In this document: positions 9,353-17,614 of the stretch, piece by piece
Layout of the letters: every line of letters starts with the position of its first letter
Numbering within the stretch: the stretch's first letter is position 1
DNA from: Streptomyces sp. NRRL WC-3626
Lineage (GTDB): Bacteria; Actinomycetota; Actinomycetes; Streptomycetales; Streptomycetaceae
Direction of reading: 5' to 3'
Length of the DNA stretch: 64,000 nt
NCBI RefSeq assembly: GCF_000718785.1
Contig: NZ_JOCA01000006.1
Location: 1 to 64,000 of the forward strand
Notes under the pieces: model-generated
What the model was told of the DNA's origin: nothing
What the model saw: only the letters and a program-made list of their open reading frames with translations
Database searches by the model: none
Program-made: the position numbers and the translations under genes

Positions 9353-10510
9353 ATGACCACGACGGCATCGCCCGTCCCCGAGGACATCCCCGAGAACGTT
9401 CCCGACCACATCCCCGAACCCGGCGGTCCGGTGGACGCCGGCCCGATGGACGGAGTGGCGGCGGCCGCCCGGCCGGTCCGGCTGATCCACACCGGGGCCA
9501 CCACCGAGATCCCCGTCCATCTGCTGTTCCGCGACGCCCCCGAACCGGCGCCGGTACGGCTGAGCCCGGCCGTCGTCACCCGCCGCCCCGACGAGAGCGG
9601 CCGGAACACGGCGGAACGCCCCCGCCCGCCCGCCGTCCCCCGGATCGACCCCGAGCTGGTGGAGCGCCCGGCCCGGGTGCTGCCCGGCCTCGCGGGGGTG
9701 CTCGCCGGAATGTGTGGGGCGGCCGGCTGCGTCGCCACCTCGTGGTGGGCGGGCGTACTGCCCTCGCCGCTGCCCGGGACGTTCGGTTCGGCGGGGCTCG
9801 GTTCCGCGCGGTGGGCGGCGTACGCCGGGGCCGGGGCGCTCGCGCTGTTCGGGTTCGGCGGGCTGGCCCGGGGGCGGACCGGGCGGGCCTGGGTGCTCGG
9901 TCTGTTCGGCCGCTACCGGGGCACGGTGCGGCGCACCGGACTGCTGTGGGTGAACCCGCTGCTGCTGCGCCGCCGGGTCGACGTACGGCTGCGGCACTGG
10001 CGCGGGGAGCCGATGCGGGCGGCCGACCGGAGCGGGGTGGCGCTGCGGGTGACCGTCCTCGTGGTGTGGCGGGTGCGGGACACCGCGCGGGCGACGCTGA
10101 GTGTCGAGGACCACGAGGCGTATCTGCGCGCGTGCGTCGAGGCGGCGCTGGTACGGGTGCCGGTGGCGGCACCGGGCGCGGGCAAGGGCGCGGTGGAGGC
10201 GGCGCAGGACGCGCTGACCCGGCTGGTGGCGGCGGACACCGCGCCGGTGGGGGTGGAGGTGTTCGCGGTGCGGCCGGTCCGGGTGGAGTACGCGCCCGAG
10301 GTGGCCGCCGCGATGCACCGGCGCCGGATCGCCGCGCTGGACGCCCAGCACCGGGCGAGCGTGCTGGGCTCGGTCGTGGATTCCGTGGAGGACACGGTCA
10401 CCCGGCTGACCATGCGGGGGCTGGTCGAGCTGGACGACTACGAACGCAAGGTGCTGGTGAAGGATCTGACGGTGGCGTTCTGCGCGGGACGGGGTGAGGC
10501 GGGGCCGTGA
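9353..10510 (+). CDS. SPFH/Band-7 domain membrane protein
   Basis: A 385-residue protein with an acidic, Pro-rich cytoplasmic N-terminus (residues 1-110), two membrane segments (about 115-145 and 160-182) and a C-terminal SPFH/Band-7 domain. The latter is suggested by GTVRRTGLLWVNPL, VDVRLRHWRGEPM, the VLVVWRVRD strand and the distal RVEYAPEVAAAMHRRRIAALDAQHRASVL helix region. SPFH proteins assemble as membrane microdomain scaffolds or protease regulators. The start at 9353 follows GGAGGCTGGAGG. It lies 89 bp after the peptidase gene on the same strand and may be co-transcribed with it. No partner protease is seen nearby. Confidence 0.75.
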   Translation: MTTTASPVPEDIPENVPDHIPEPGGPVDAGPMDGVAAAARPVRLIHTGATTEIPVHLLFRDAPEPAPVRLSPAVVTRRPDESGRNTAERPRPPAVPRIDPELVERPARVLPGLAGVLAGMCGAAGCVATSWWAGVLPSPLPGTFGSAGLGSARWAAYAGAGALALFGFGGLARGRTGRAWVLGLFGRYRGTVRRTGLLWVNPLLLRRRVDVRLRHWRGEPMRAADRSGVALRVTVLVVWRVRDTARATLSVEDHEAYLRACVEAALVRVPVAAPGAGKGAVEAAQDALTRLVAADTAPVGVEVFAVRPVRVEYAPEVAAAMHRRRIAALDAQHRASVLGSVVDSVEDTVTRLTMRGLVELDDYERKVLVKDLTVAFCAGRGEAGP

Positions 10511-10572
10511 ACGGCCGGGGAACAGGCCCTGCTATTGGTATGGACATGTTCAACAGGCGGCAATAATCTGAA

Positions 10573-10588
10573 CTTGGTCTAGACCTAC
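10573..10588 (+). promoter_or_regulatory. DasR-type operator (dre site)
   Basis: CTTGGTCTAGACCTAC closely matches the DasR-responsive element ACTGGTCTAGACCACT, with core TGGTCTAGACC at 10575-10585. It lies 43 bp before the AA10 oxidase start. DasR is the GntR-family repressor released by glucosamine-6-phosphate, so chitin breakdown products would induce the gene. Confidence 0.8.
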
Positions 10589-10630
10589 CTGCACGGCTCA
10601 CTGAAACCCCCACACTCCAGGAGCAGCAGC

Positions 10631-11236
10631 ATGCGCACACGGACCCAGATGTACGCAGCCGCGGTGGGGCTGGCCACGACCGGAGCGCTCGTGCTCTCCT
10701 CCGGTGGTGCCAGCGGCCACGGCTACACCGATCTGCCGGTCAGCCGGCAGAAGCTCTGCCAGAACGGCTCGGTCGCCAACTGCGGATCCATCCAGTGGGA
10801 GCCGCAGAGCGTCGAGGGCCCGAAGGGTTTCCCCGCCTCCGGACCGGCCGACGGGCAGCTCTGTTCCGGCAACAACACCCGGTTCGCCCAGCTCGACAGC
10901 CCGAAGACCCCCTCGGGCGGCGCCTGGCCCACCACGAGCGTCTCGGGCGGCCAGAACTACACCTTCCGGTGGCAGTTCACGGCCATGCACGCCACCACCG
11001 ACTTCAAGTACTACGTCACCAAGCCGGGCTGGAACCAGAACCACAGCCTGTCCCGGTCCGACCTCAACCTCACGCCGTTCTTCACCGTGCCCTACAACGG
11101 CCAGCGTCCCCCGTCGACCCTCTCCCACACCGGCCGGCTGCCGTCCGGGCTCAGCGGACGCCATGTGATCCTCGCGGTGTGGACGGTCGCCGACACGACC
11201 AACGCGTTCTACGCCTGCTCGGACGTCACGTTCTGA
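10631..11236 (+). CDS. AA10 lytic polysaccharide monooxygenase (chitin-binding protein)
   Basis: A 201-residue secreted copper enzyme. The signal peptide (residues 1-29) ends so that His30 (HGYTDLPVSRQ) becomes the mature N-terminus. His120 (QFTAMHATTDFKYYVT) supplies the second ligand of the histidine brace. AA10 enzymes oxidatively cleave crystalline chitin or cellulose; the HGY start and short single-domain form resemble Streptomyces chitin-active members (former CBM33/CHB). Control by the dre site at 10573 fits chitin use. An AGGAG lies about 8 nt before the start. A strong hairpin follows at 11252-11281. Confidence 0.92.
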   Translation: MRTRTQMYAAAVGLATTGALVLSSGGASGHGYTDLPVSRQKLCQNGSVANCGSIQWEPQSVEGPKGFPASGPADGQLCSGNNTRFAQLDSPKTPSGGAWPTTSVSGGQNYTFRWQFTAMHATTDFKYYVTKPGWNQNHSLSRSDLNLTPFFTVPYNGQRPPSTLSHTGRLPSGLSGRHVILAVWTVADTTNAFYACSDVTF

Positions 11237-11251
11237 GGCCGACGCACGCAA

Positions 11252-11281
11252 AAGGGCCTCTCGCTCCCACGAGAGGCCCTT
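11252..11281. terminator. Bidirectional terminator between the AA10 gene and tRNA-Lys
   Basis: A perfect 12-bp stem AAGGGCCTCTCG/CGAGAGGCCCTT with a 6-nt loop. On the minus strand it is followed by TTTT, so it can end the tRNA-Lys transcript; on the plus strand it follows the AA10 stop by 15 nt. Confidence 0.85.
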
Positions 11282-11286
11282 CGGTG

Positions 11287-11360
11287 TGCGCCGCCAGGGA
11301 CTCGAACCCCGGACCCGCTGATTAAGAGTCAGCTGCTCTAACCAACTGAGCTAGCGGCGC
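11287..11360 (-). tRNA. tRNA-Lys(CTT), copy 2
   Basis: Identical over 74 nt to the copies at 7670-7743 and 26434-26507; anticodon CTT, no encoded CCA. Confidence 0.97.
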
Positions 11361-11447
11361 GTGACTCCCGCCGTCCGCTTCCGCGGTCGGCGACGAGGAA
11401 AATACTACCCGGTCCGCAGGAGTGCTCCGCACCACCGCGGGCGCCCT

Positions 11448-12206
11448 CTAGATCGCCAGCGACAGCAGTACCGGGGCCGCGCCGCGGTTGAGGGTGTCGG
11501 CGGCCTCGCGCAGGCGGTGGGCGTGCTCGACCGGCAGGGAGAGGGCCAGACAGCCCACCGAGGAACCGGCCGTGATCGGGACCGCCGCGCAGACCGTGCC
11601 GACCGCGTACTCCTGGAGGTCGAGCACCGGCACCGTCGGCGGCTGCGACGCCAGCCGGGACAGCAGCAGCGTGTCACTGGTGATGGTGCGCGAGGTGAGC
11701 CGGGCCATCCTGTGGCGGGCGAGATGGTCGCGCCGGCCGTCGTGGTCCAGCTGGGTGAGCAGGCTCTTGCCCACCGCCGTCGCGTGCGCCGAGCAGCGGA
11801 AGTCCACCCACTCGTTGACCTTCGGGGCGGCCGGGCTGTCGGCGTACTGGGTGACCTTGACCTCGCCGTCGACGTACCGGCTCATGTAGACGGCGGCGCC
11901 CACACTGTCGCGGAGCCGGTCCAGGGTGCGCTGCAGCTTCTCGCGCAGCGCCTCCTCGTGTCCCTCGGCGGCACCCAGGCGGGCGAAGGCCGCCCCGGTG
12001 ACGTACGCGCCGTCGGCGATCTGCTCGACGTAGGCCTCGCGGCGCAGCATCCGCAGGAGGGCGGTCAGCCGCTCACTGCCGAGTCCGGTCTCGCGCGCCA
12101 GTCCGGTGTCGGTGACTCCTGTGGTGTGCCGCGCCACCGCCTCCAGCACGCGCAGGGCGTCCTGGACCGAGTGGTACGACGCGGTCGGCTCGTGCCTCAG
12201 CGCCAC
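11448..12206 (-). CDS. IclR-family transcriptional regulator
   Basis: A 252-residue IclR-type regulator with an N-terminal winged helix (about 10-70: HSVQDALRVLEAVARHTTGVTDTGLARETGL) and a C-terminal effector domain (about 85-245: FRCSAHATAVGKSLL and a CAAVPI strand). IclR proteins bind small carbon-source molecules and control adjacent catabolic operons. It sits just downstream of, and in line with, the ehuBCDA genes, so it is the likely local regulator. The start is the GTG at 12206, preceded by AGGGGGA; longer in-frame starts lack such a site. Confidence 0.85.
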   Translation of the reverse strand: MALRHEPTASYHSVQDALRVLEAVARHTTGVTDTGLARETGLGSERLTALLRMLRREAYVEQIADGAYVTGAAFARLGAAEGHEEALREKLQRTLDRLRDSVGAAVYMSRYVDGEVKVTQYADSPAAPKVNEWVDFRCSAHATAVGKSLLTQLDHDGRRDHLARHRMARLTSRTITSDTLLLSRLASQPPTVPVLDLQEYAVGTVCAAVPITAGSSVGCLALSLPVEHAHRLREAADTLNRGAAPVLLSLAI

Positions 12207-12401
12207 GGTTTCCCCCTGCGCTCGTACTCGGGGCCGCAATCCGGTCAGCGAATCCCTTCCACGATAGCCGCGAAACGGGCCCCGGGAAGCGGGTGTTGAC
12301 AAGATTGCGGCCCCCTCATCTGCGGCGCGGGCCCCCTGGCATATGCCAGAGGGATGCCCCATGCCGTGGACCTCGGGCGTTGCCCCGTTGACGGTCCGTG
12401 G

Positions 12402-13193
12402 CTACAGGACCGCGCTGAGGAATTCCCGCGTACGGTCGTGCTCCGGCTCGCTGAAGATCTTCTCCGGGGCGCCCGCCTCGATGATCCGCCCTGAGTCGAA
12501 CATCAGCACCTGGTCCGAGATGTCCCGGGCGAAGTTCATCTCGTGGGTCACACAGAGCATGGTGATGTCGGTGGAGCGCGCGATGTCCCGCAGCACGTCG
12601 AGGACGCCCGCGACCAGCTCCGGGTCGAGCGCCGAGGTCACCTCGTCCAGCAGCAGCACCTGCGGCCGCATCGCCAGCGCCCGCGCGATCGCCACCCGCT
12701 GCTGCTGACCACCGGACAGCTGAGCGGGGTGCTTGCCGATGTGGTCGGTCAGCCCGACCATCTCCAGCAGCTCCCGCGCCCGCTCCTCCGCCTCGTCCTT
12801 GGACATGCCGAGCACGGTGACCGGAGCCTCCGTGATGTTCCGCAGCACCGTCATGTTCGGGAACAGGTTGAACTGCTGGAACACCATCCCGATCTTCTTG
12901 CGGACCTCGCGGACCTGCTTCTCCGGCGCCGGGAACAGCTGCTCCCCGGCCACGGTGATCGTGCCCTCGTCGGGCTTCAGCAGCGTCATCAGCAGCCGCA
13001 GGATCGTCGTCTTGCCGGAACCGGACGGGCCGATCAGCGTCACGTGCTTGCCCGCGTCCACGGAGAAGTCCAGGTGGTCGAGGACGGTGTGGTCCCCGAA
13101 CCGCTTGGTGACCTGCTCCAGACGGATCAGCTCACCGCTGCCCGCCGGGGTCTCGGGCTTCTTGTCGAACGGGGCGTGGGTGTCAGTGGACAA
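12402..13193 (-). CDS. ehuA: Amino-acid/ectoine-type ABC importer, ATP-binding subunit
   Basis: A 263-residue ATPase of polar-amino-acid importers with Walker A (GPSGSGKT), Q-loop (VFQQFNLFPNMTV), signature LSGGQQQR, Walker B (VLLLDEVTSALD) and switch His (VTHEM). The start is uncertain: TTG at 13193 has GGAG about 9 nt upstream and overlaps the preceding permease by 11 nt, whereas TTG at 13220 has no ribosome binding site. It is last of four coupled genes (ehuB-C-D-A order). The ehu name reflects similarity to the ectoine/hydroxyectoine system; the real substrate is unproven. Confidence 0.85.
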   Translation of the reverse strand: MSTDTHAPFDKKPETPAGSGELIRLEQVTKRFGDHTVLDHLDFSVDAGKHVTLIGPSGSGKTTILRLLMTLLKPDEGTITVAGEQLFPAPEKQVREVRKKIGMVFQQFNLFPNMTVLRNITEAPVTVLGMSKDEAEERARELLEMVGLTDHIGKHPAQLSGGQQQRVAIARALAMRPQVLLLDEVTSALDPELVAGVLDVLRDIARSTDITMLCVTHEMNFARDISDQVLMFDSGRIIEAGAPEKIFSEPEHDRTREFLSAVL

Positions 13194-13833
13194 GGCGTCG
13201 CTCCAGGGCTCGCAGGGCAAGGGAGGCCAGGTAGGAGATGACGATGAAGGCGAAGCCGATCACCGTCAGGGGCTCGGTGAACTGGAAGTTCTGCTGCGAG
13301 AACAGCCGCGCCTCACCGAGCATCTCCAGCACGGTGATGGCCATCAGCAGCGGTGTGTCCTTCAGCATCGAGATGACGTAGTTGCCGAGCGCGGGCACCA
13401 CCCGGCGCACGGCCTGCGGCAGGATCACCGCGGTCCACGTCCGGCGCAGCGGCAGGTTCAGCGCCGTCGCCGCCTCCCACTGGCCCACCGGCACGGCCTC
13501 GATGCCCGCGCGGTAGACCTGCATCGTGTACGTCGAGTAGTGCAGCCCGATGGCGAAGACACCGGTGGTCAGCGCGGAGAAGGTCACGCCCCACTCGGGC
13601 AGCACGTAGAACAGGAAGAACAGCTGCACCAGCAGCGGTGTGTTGCGGACGAACTCCGTCACCGCGCCGACCGGCCAGGTCACCCAGCGCGTCGGCACCC
13701 GCATCAGCAGCGCCCACACCAGACCCAGCGCGAACGAGATCAGCGAGCCGAGGACCAGGATCTGCAGGGTGACCAGCAGACCGTCCCAGAAGTGCGGCAT
13801 GAAGTCGGACACCGCGCTCCAGTCCCACTTCAT
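13183..13833 (-). CDS. ehuD: ABC importer permease, EhuD-like
   Basis: A 216-residue His/Glu/Gln-type permease with about five membrane helices and the EAA loop (GQWEAATALNLPLRRTWTAVILPQA). This loop docks with the ATPase. Its ATG overlaps the ehuC stop (ATGA), implying coupled translation and heterodimer assembly with EhuC. Confidence 0.85.
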   Translation of the reverse strand: MKWDWSAVSDFMPHFWDGLLVTLQILVLGSLISFALGLVWALLMRVPTRWVTWPVGAVTEFVRNTPLLVQLFFLFYVLPEWGVTFSALTTGVFAIGLHYSTYTMQVYRAGIEAVPVGQWEAATALNLPLRRTWTAVILPQAVRRVVPALGNYVISMLKDTPLLMAITVLEMLGEARLFSQQNFQFTEPLTVIGFAFIVISYLASLALRALERRLVH

Positions 13834-14546
13834 CGGACGGCACCTCCCACGTTGGTCGTCTCGGCCGGCTTCGGCTCCACGTCCGTCTTGGGCGTGGGCG
13901 TCCTGCCGACCCCCGCCTTCAGCTTCTTCTCCAGACCGCGCATGATCCGGGTGAGCAGGAAGGCGATCACGAAGTAGATGATCAGGATGTACGTGTAGAT
14001 CTCCGCGCTCTCCTGCAGCGCCAGACGGATCAGATTGCCGCTGAACGCCAGATCGCCCATGCCCATGATCGACACCAGGGCGGTGCCCTTGAGCAGCTCG
14101 ATCAGCAGGTTGGAGAACGGCGGGATCATCTCCGGCACCGCCTGCGGCAGCAGGATCAGCTTCATCCGCTGCCAGGGCGTGAAGCTGAGCGCGATACCGC
14201 CCTCACGCTGGGCCGGGTCGACCGCGGCGATCGCACCGCGCACGATCTCCGAGCCGTACGCCCCGTAGGTCAGACCGAGTGCCAGCGTGCCCGCCCACAG
14301 CGGCACCAGCTGCCAGCCGAAGGCCGGGGGCAGCACGAAGAACACCCAGAAGATCATCACCAGCGCGGAGGTGCCGCGGAACACCTCGGTGTAGAAGCCC
14401 GCGAGGAAGCGGACGATCCACAGCCGGTGGGTGCGCGCGACGCCGACCACGAAGGAGACCGCGGTCGCCAGCAGCGAGCTGAGCACGAGCAGCTGGATGG
14501 TGACCCAGACGCCGTGGAGTACGAGTTCCCAGAGTCCCGATGTCAT
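13830..14546 (-). CDS. ehuC: ABC importer permease, EhuC-like
   Basis: A 238-residue permease of the polar-amino-acid family with membrane helices from residue 10 and an EAA loop (AQREGGIALSFTPWQRMKLILLPQA). The C-terminal 30 residues after RGLEKKLK are a Pro/Thr-rich tail, an extension beyond the usual length. Its start overlaps the ehuB stop by ATGA. Confidence 0.85.
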   Translation of the reverse strand: MTSGLWELVLHGVWVTIQLLVLSSLLATAVSFVVGVARTHRLWIVRFLAGFYTEVFRGTSALVMIFWVFFVLPPAFGWQLVPLWAGTLALGLTYGAYGSEIVRGAIAAVDPAQREGGIALSFTPWQRMKLILLPQAVPEMIPPFSNLLIELLKGTALVSIMGMGDLAFSGNLIRLALQESAEIYTYILIIYFVIAFLLTRIMRGLEKKLKAGVGRTPTPKTDVEPKPAETTNVGGAVR

Positions 14547-15457
14547 CCGCCGCAGAGCTCCTTCGCGGTCAGATCCGTCATCTCGTCCTCGGTGAAACCG
14601 AACGGCTTGAGGATGCGGAGCAGTTCGCCGCTCTTCTTCAGCTTGCGCAGTTCGGTGTTGAAGGCGTCCCGCAGGTTCGTCTCGGTCGGCCGGAAGGCGA
14701 AGGCGCCGCCGTCGACGTGCGGCTCGCCGCCGACGATCGGTTTGAAGGGCTCCGTGACCTCCGCCTTGCGCGACTTCTTCACCACCTCGCGGGTGGTGAG
14801 CGCGGTGCCGGCGAAGACATCGGCGCGTCCGGCCTCGACGGCGTTCAGGCCGGCCACCTGATCGGGGACGATCAGGATGTCGCCCTCCTTGTACCCGGCC
14901 TCGACGGCGTACGCGATCTCCGCGTACCCGGTGCCGGTGGCGAACTTCGCCTTCTTCTCGACGACGTCCTGGTAGCTGCGCAGCCCCAGCGGGTTGCCCT
15001 TGCGCACGATGAACGAGTCGAGCATCTGATAGTCGGGATCGGAGAAGATGACCTGCTCACAGCGTTCGGGATTGACGTACATCCCGGCGGCCACGACATC
15101 GAACTGCTGCGAGTTCAGCCCGGGTATCAGCGAGCCGAACTCGGTGGGCACGGGCTGCACCCGGTCCACGCCGAGCCGCTTGAAGATGACCTTGGCCAGC
15201 TCCGGCGCCTCACCGGTCAGATCGCCGTTCCTGTCGATGTAACCGAACGGGATCTCGCCGGCTATCCCCAGCCGGACGACACCCGCCGCCCTGAGCCGGG
15301 ACAGCAGGTCGCCGCCGCCCGTGGCCGCCGCCGTCGGTACGCGGGAACAGCCCGCGGCGCCCAGTGCGCCGAGCGCCGCGACCCCCGCGAGCAGCGATCG
15401 ACGTGAGGGCCCGGAGGTCTCTCGGAATCGTCTGAGTGGTTGCAGTGGTGGAGCCAT
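14543..15457 (-). CDS. ehuB: ABC importer solute-binding lipoprotein, EhuB-like
   Basis: A 304-residue family 3 solute-binding protein. A twin-Arg-like start (SRRSLLAG) and a lipobox (GAAGCS, about residue 35) suggest export and lipid anchoring. The binding fold begins with LRAAGVVRLGIAGEIPFGYID and contains GEAPELAKVIFKRLG, typical for amino-acid or ectoine binders. The start at 15457 has no obvious ribosome binding site, so the transcript may be leaderless. It is divergent from the DUF3830 gene across about 97 bp, a probable shared control region. It feeds EhuC/EhuD/EhuA. Confidence 0.85.
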   Translation of the reverse strand: MAPPLQPLRRFRETSGPSRRSLLAGVAALGALGAAGCSRVPTAAATGGGDLLSRLRAAGVVRLGIAGEIPFGYIDRNGDLTGEAPELAKVIFKRLGVDRVQPVPTEFGSLIPGLNSQQFDVVAAGMYVNPERCEQVIFSDPDYQMLDSFIVRKGNPLGLRSYQDVVEKKAKFATGTGYAEIAYAVEAGYKEGDILIVPDQVAGLNAVEAGRADVFAGTALTTREVVKKSRKAEVTEPFKPIVGGEPHVDGGAFAFRPTETNLRDAFNTELRKLKKSGELLRILKPFGFTEDEMTDLTAKELCGG

Positions 15458-15554
15458 GGCGGCGCGGCTACCCGAAGCGATGCGAGTTATTCCGGCCAGT
15501 TTCGGCCCCGTTCGGCGGTCGGGCGGTCTTGACCGGCGCGGGACGATGGGCCAC

Positions 15555-16052
15555 ATGGCAGACCGATACCTTGAGATCTCCCTGGTCAAGCGCGGAATCT
15601 CCTGCACGGCCCGGCTGCTCGACGACAGGGCGCCGATCACCTGCGAAGCCGTCTGGAAATCTCTCCCGCTGTCCGGCGACGTCTACCACGCCAAGTACGC
15701 CCGCAACGAGATCTACGCCCTCTTCGCGCCCTTCGCGGACCGGGAACCACCTCTGGAGAACCCCACGGTCACCCCCATCCCGGGCGACCTGTGCTACTTC
15801 TCCTTCGCGGGCGCGGAACTGGGCACGAACGCGTACGGCTACGACCGCGAGGCCCACCCCACCGCAACGGTCGTGGACCTGGCCCTGTTCTACGAACGCA
15901 ACAACCTGCTGCTCAACGGCGACGTGGGCTGGATCCCCGGCACGGTCTGGGCCGAGGTGGTGGAAGGCCTCCCCACGATGGCCACAGCCTGCAACGACCT
16001 GTGGCGCACAGGAGCGGCAGGCGAAACCCTCACCTTCCGAAGGGCACCATAA
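15555..16052 (+). CDS. DUF3830 family protein
   Basis: A 165-residue protein matching the DUF3830 (cyclophilin-like fold) pattern, with LEISLVKRGISCTARLLDDRAP near the start, FAPFADREPPLENPT, and GDLCYFSFAG. The function of the family is unknown, but members recur beside ABC importers and Asp/Glu-racemase-type enzymes. Here it is divergent from ehuB, which suggests a role in the same pathway. The start could be ATG 15546 or 15555; the second is preferred as the family core begins at ADRYLEIS. No catalytic residues can be assigned. Confidence 0.75.
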   Translation: MADRYLEISLVKRGISCTARLLDDRAPITCEAVWKSLPLSGDVYHAKYARNEIYALFAPFADREPPLENPTVTPIPGDLCYFSFAGAELGTNAYGYDREAHPTATVVDLALFYERNNLLLNGDVGWIPGTVWAEVVEGLPTMATACNDLWRTGAAGETLTFRRAP

Positions 16053-16102
16053 CCCCGCCACAGCAACGACCAGACGCCCCGCAGCAACGACCGGACGCCC
16101 CG

Positions 16103-16196
16103 TAGCTGCGGGCAATCGTGCCGCTGGGGCGGCACGGGTGGGCGCAGCGGCACCCCGCAAACGCCGGGCCGCGCAACACCCCCCGCCCAGCCCCCC
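16103..16196 (-). repeat. Interspersed palindromic repeat, inverted copy
   Basis: A minus-strand copy of the 9-190 repeat, with GTGCCGC-TGGG-GCGGCAC at its core. It lies between the DUF3830 gene and the amidase stop. Just before it, a 20-nt unit (CAACGACC-A/G-GACGCCCCG) is duplicated at 16063-16102. Confidence 0.8.
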
Positions 16197-16207
16197 ACGC
16201 CGGGCCA

Positions 16208-17590
16208 CTACGCAGCAGGCGCCCCGCACAGCGCCTGCGCAGCCCGCAGCACCAGATCATCCCGATGCCGCGCCCCCACCACCTGCAACCCGATCGGCAG
16301 CCCACCCCCATCAACCCCCACCGGCACACTCGCCGCCGGCTGCTGCGTCATGTTGAACGGATACGTGAACGGCGTCCACCCGGTCCACCGCCGGCACCCG
16401 GAACGCCGAGGCACCTCCACCCCCGCCTCGAACGCCGTGACCGGCACGGTAGGCGTGACCAGCAGGTCGTAGACGTCATGGAACCGCCCCATCCGCCGCC
16501 CCAGATCCATCCGTACATCCACCGCCGCCAGATAGTCCAGCGCCGAGTACCGGACCCCCGCCCCACAGATCTCCCGCAACCCCGGATCCAGCAACTCCCG
16601 CTGCTCCCGCGTCAGATGCTGAACCACCCGAGCCGCCCCCGCGAACCACAGCGTGTGGAAGGCCTCCACCGGATCACTGAAGTCGGGATCGACCTCCTCG
16701 ACGTACGCCCCCAGCCCCGCCAGCCGCTCCACCCCCCGCCGCACCGCGGAAGCGACCTCCGCGTCCACCCGCACCTGCCCGCCGAGCGACGGCGAGTACG
16801 CCACCCGCAGCCCCCGCACCCCGCCGGCCAGTCCCTCGGAGAAGGACCCGGAGGCCGCTCCCAGCGAGGACCAGTCCCGCGAGTCCGCCCCGGAGATCAC
16901 GTCCATCATCAACGCCGCATCCGCCACATCCCGGGTCAGCGGCCCCACGTGCGCCAACGTCCCGAACGCGCTCGCCGGATACAGCGGCACCCGCCCGTAC
17001 GTGGGCTTCAGCCCGAAGACCCCGCAGAAAGCGGCGGGAATCCGCACACTCCCCCCACCGTCCGTGCCCAGCGCCAGCGGCCCCGCCCCCAGCGCCACGG
17101 CCGCCGCCGCACCCCCACTGGACCCGCCCGCCGTACGCGCCGGATCGCGCGGATTGCGGGTGACCCCGCTCAGCGGCGAGTCCGTCACCCCCTTCCAGCC
17201 GAACTCGGGGGTCGTCGTCTTGCCCAGGAACACCGCCCCGTGCTCCCGCAGCCGGGCCACCGCCGGCGCGTCCTCGTCCCAGCGGCCCGCCGCCGGGTCG
17301 ATCGTCCGTGACCCCTTCAGGGTCGGCGCACCGCGCAGCAGCAGGATGTCCTTGACCGTGACCGGCACCCCGTCCAGCAGCCCGCACGGCTCCCCCCGCC
17401 GCCACCGCTCCTGCGACGCGGCGGCCCGCTCCAGCGCGTCCCCGGCGAGCAGCCGTACGAACGCGTTCACCTCCGGCTGCACCGCCTCCGCCCGCTCCAG
17501 CGCCGCCCGGGTCACCTCCACCGGGCCGAACTCGCCCCTGCGGTATCCGTCGAGGAGCCGTACGGCGGTCAGCTGGGTGAGCTCGGACAT
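16208..17590 (-). CDS. Amidase-signature hydrolase
   Basis: A 460-residue amidase-signature enzyme hydrolysing an amide to acid and ammonia. The Ser-cisSer-Lys triad is visible: Lys80 in GVPVTVKD, cis-Ser in the GGSSGG motif (about 157-158) and the nucleophile Ser about 181 in GTDGGGSVRIP. It starts after AGGAGG and lies 25 nt downstream of the D-2-hydroxyacid dehydrogenase gene, on the same strand, so the two form an operon. In this setting it could open or deacylate the imported substrate or an intermediate; the substrate is unknown. Confidence 0.88.
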   Translation of the reverse strand: MSELTQLTAVRLLDGYRRGEFGPVEVTRAALERAEAVQPEVNAFVRLLAGDALERAAASQERWRRGEPCGLLDGVPVTVKDILLLRGAPTLKGSRTIDPAAGRWDEDAPAVARLREHGAVFLGKTTTPEFGWKGVTDSPLSGVTRNPRDPARTAGGSSGGAAAAVALGAGPLALGTDGGGSVRIPAAFCGVFGLKPTYGRVPLYPASAFGTLAHVGPLTRDVADAALMMDVISGADSRDWSSLGAASGSFSEGLAGGVRGLRVAYSPSLGGQVRVDAEVASAVRRGVERLAGLGAYVEEVDPDFSDPVEAFHTLWFAGAARVVQHLTREQRELLDPGLREICGAGVRYSALDYLAAVDVRMDLGRRMGRFHDVYDLLVTPTVPVTAFEAGVEVPRRSGCRRWTGWTPFTYPFNMTQQPAASVPVGVDGGGLPIGLQVVGARHRDDLVLRAAQALCGAPAA

Positions 17591-17614
17591 ACGGCCTCCT
17601 GGAGACGTCGGACG

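Noticed and set aside
16060..16102. Short tandem repeat that could hint at a CRISPR array
   Set aside because: Only two 20-nt units with almost no spacer; no cas genes nearby. No CRISPR array was found anywhere in the window.
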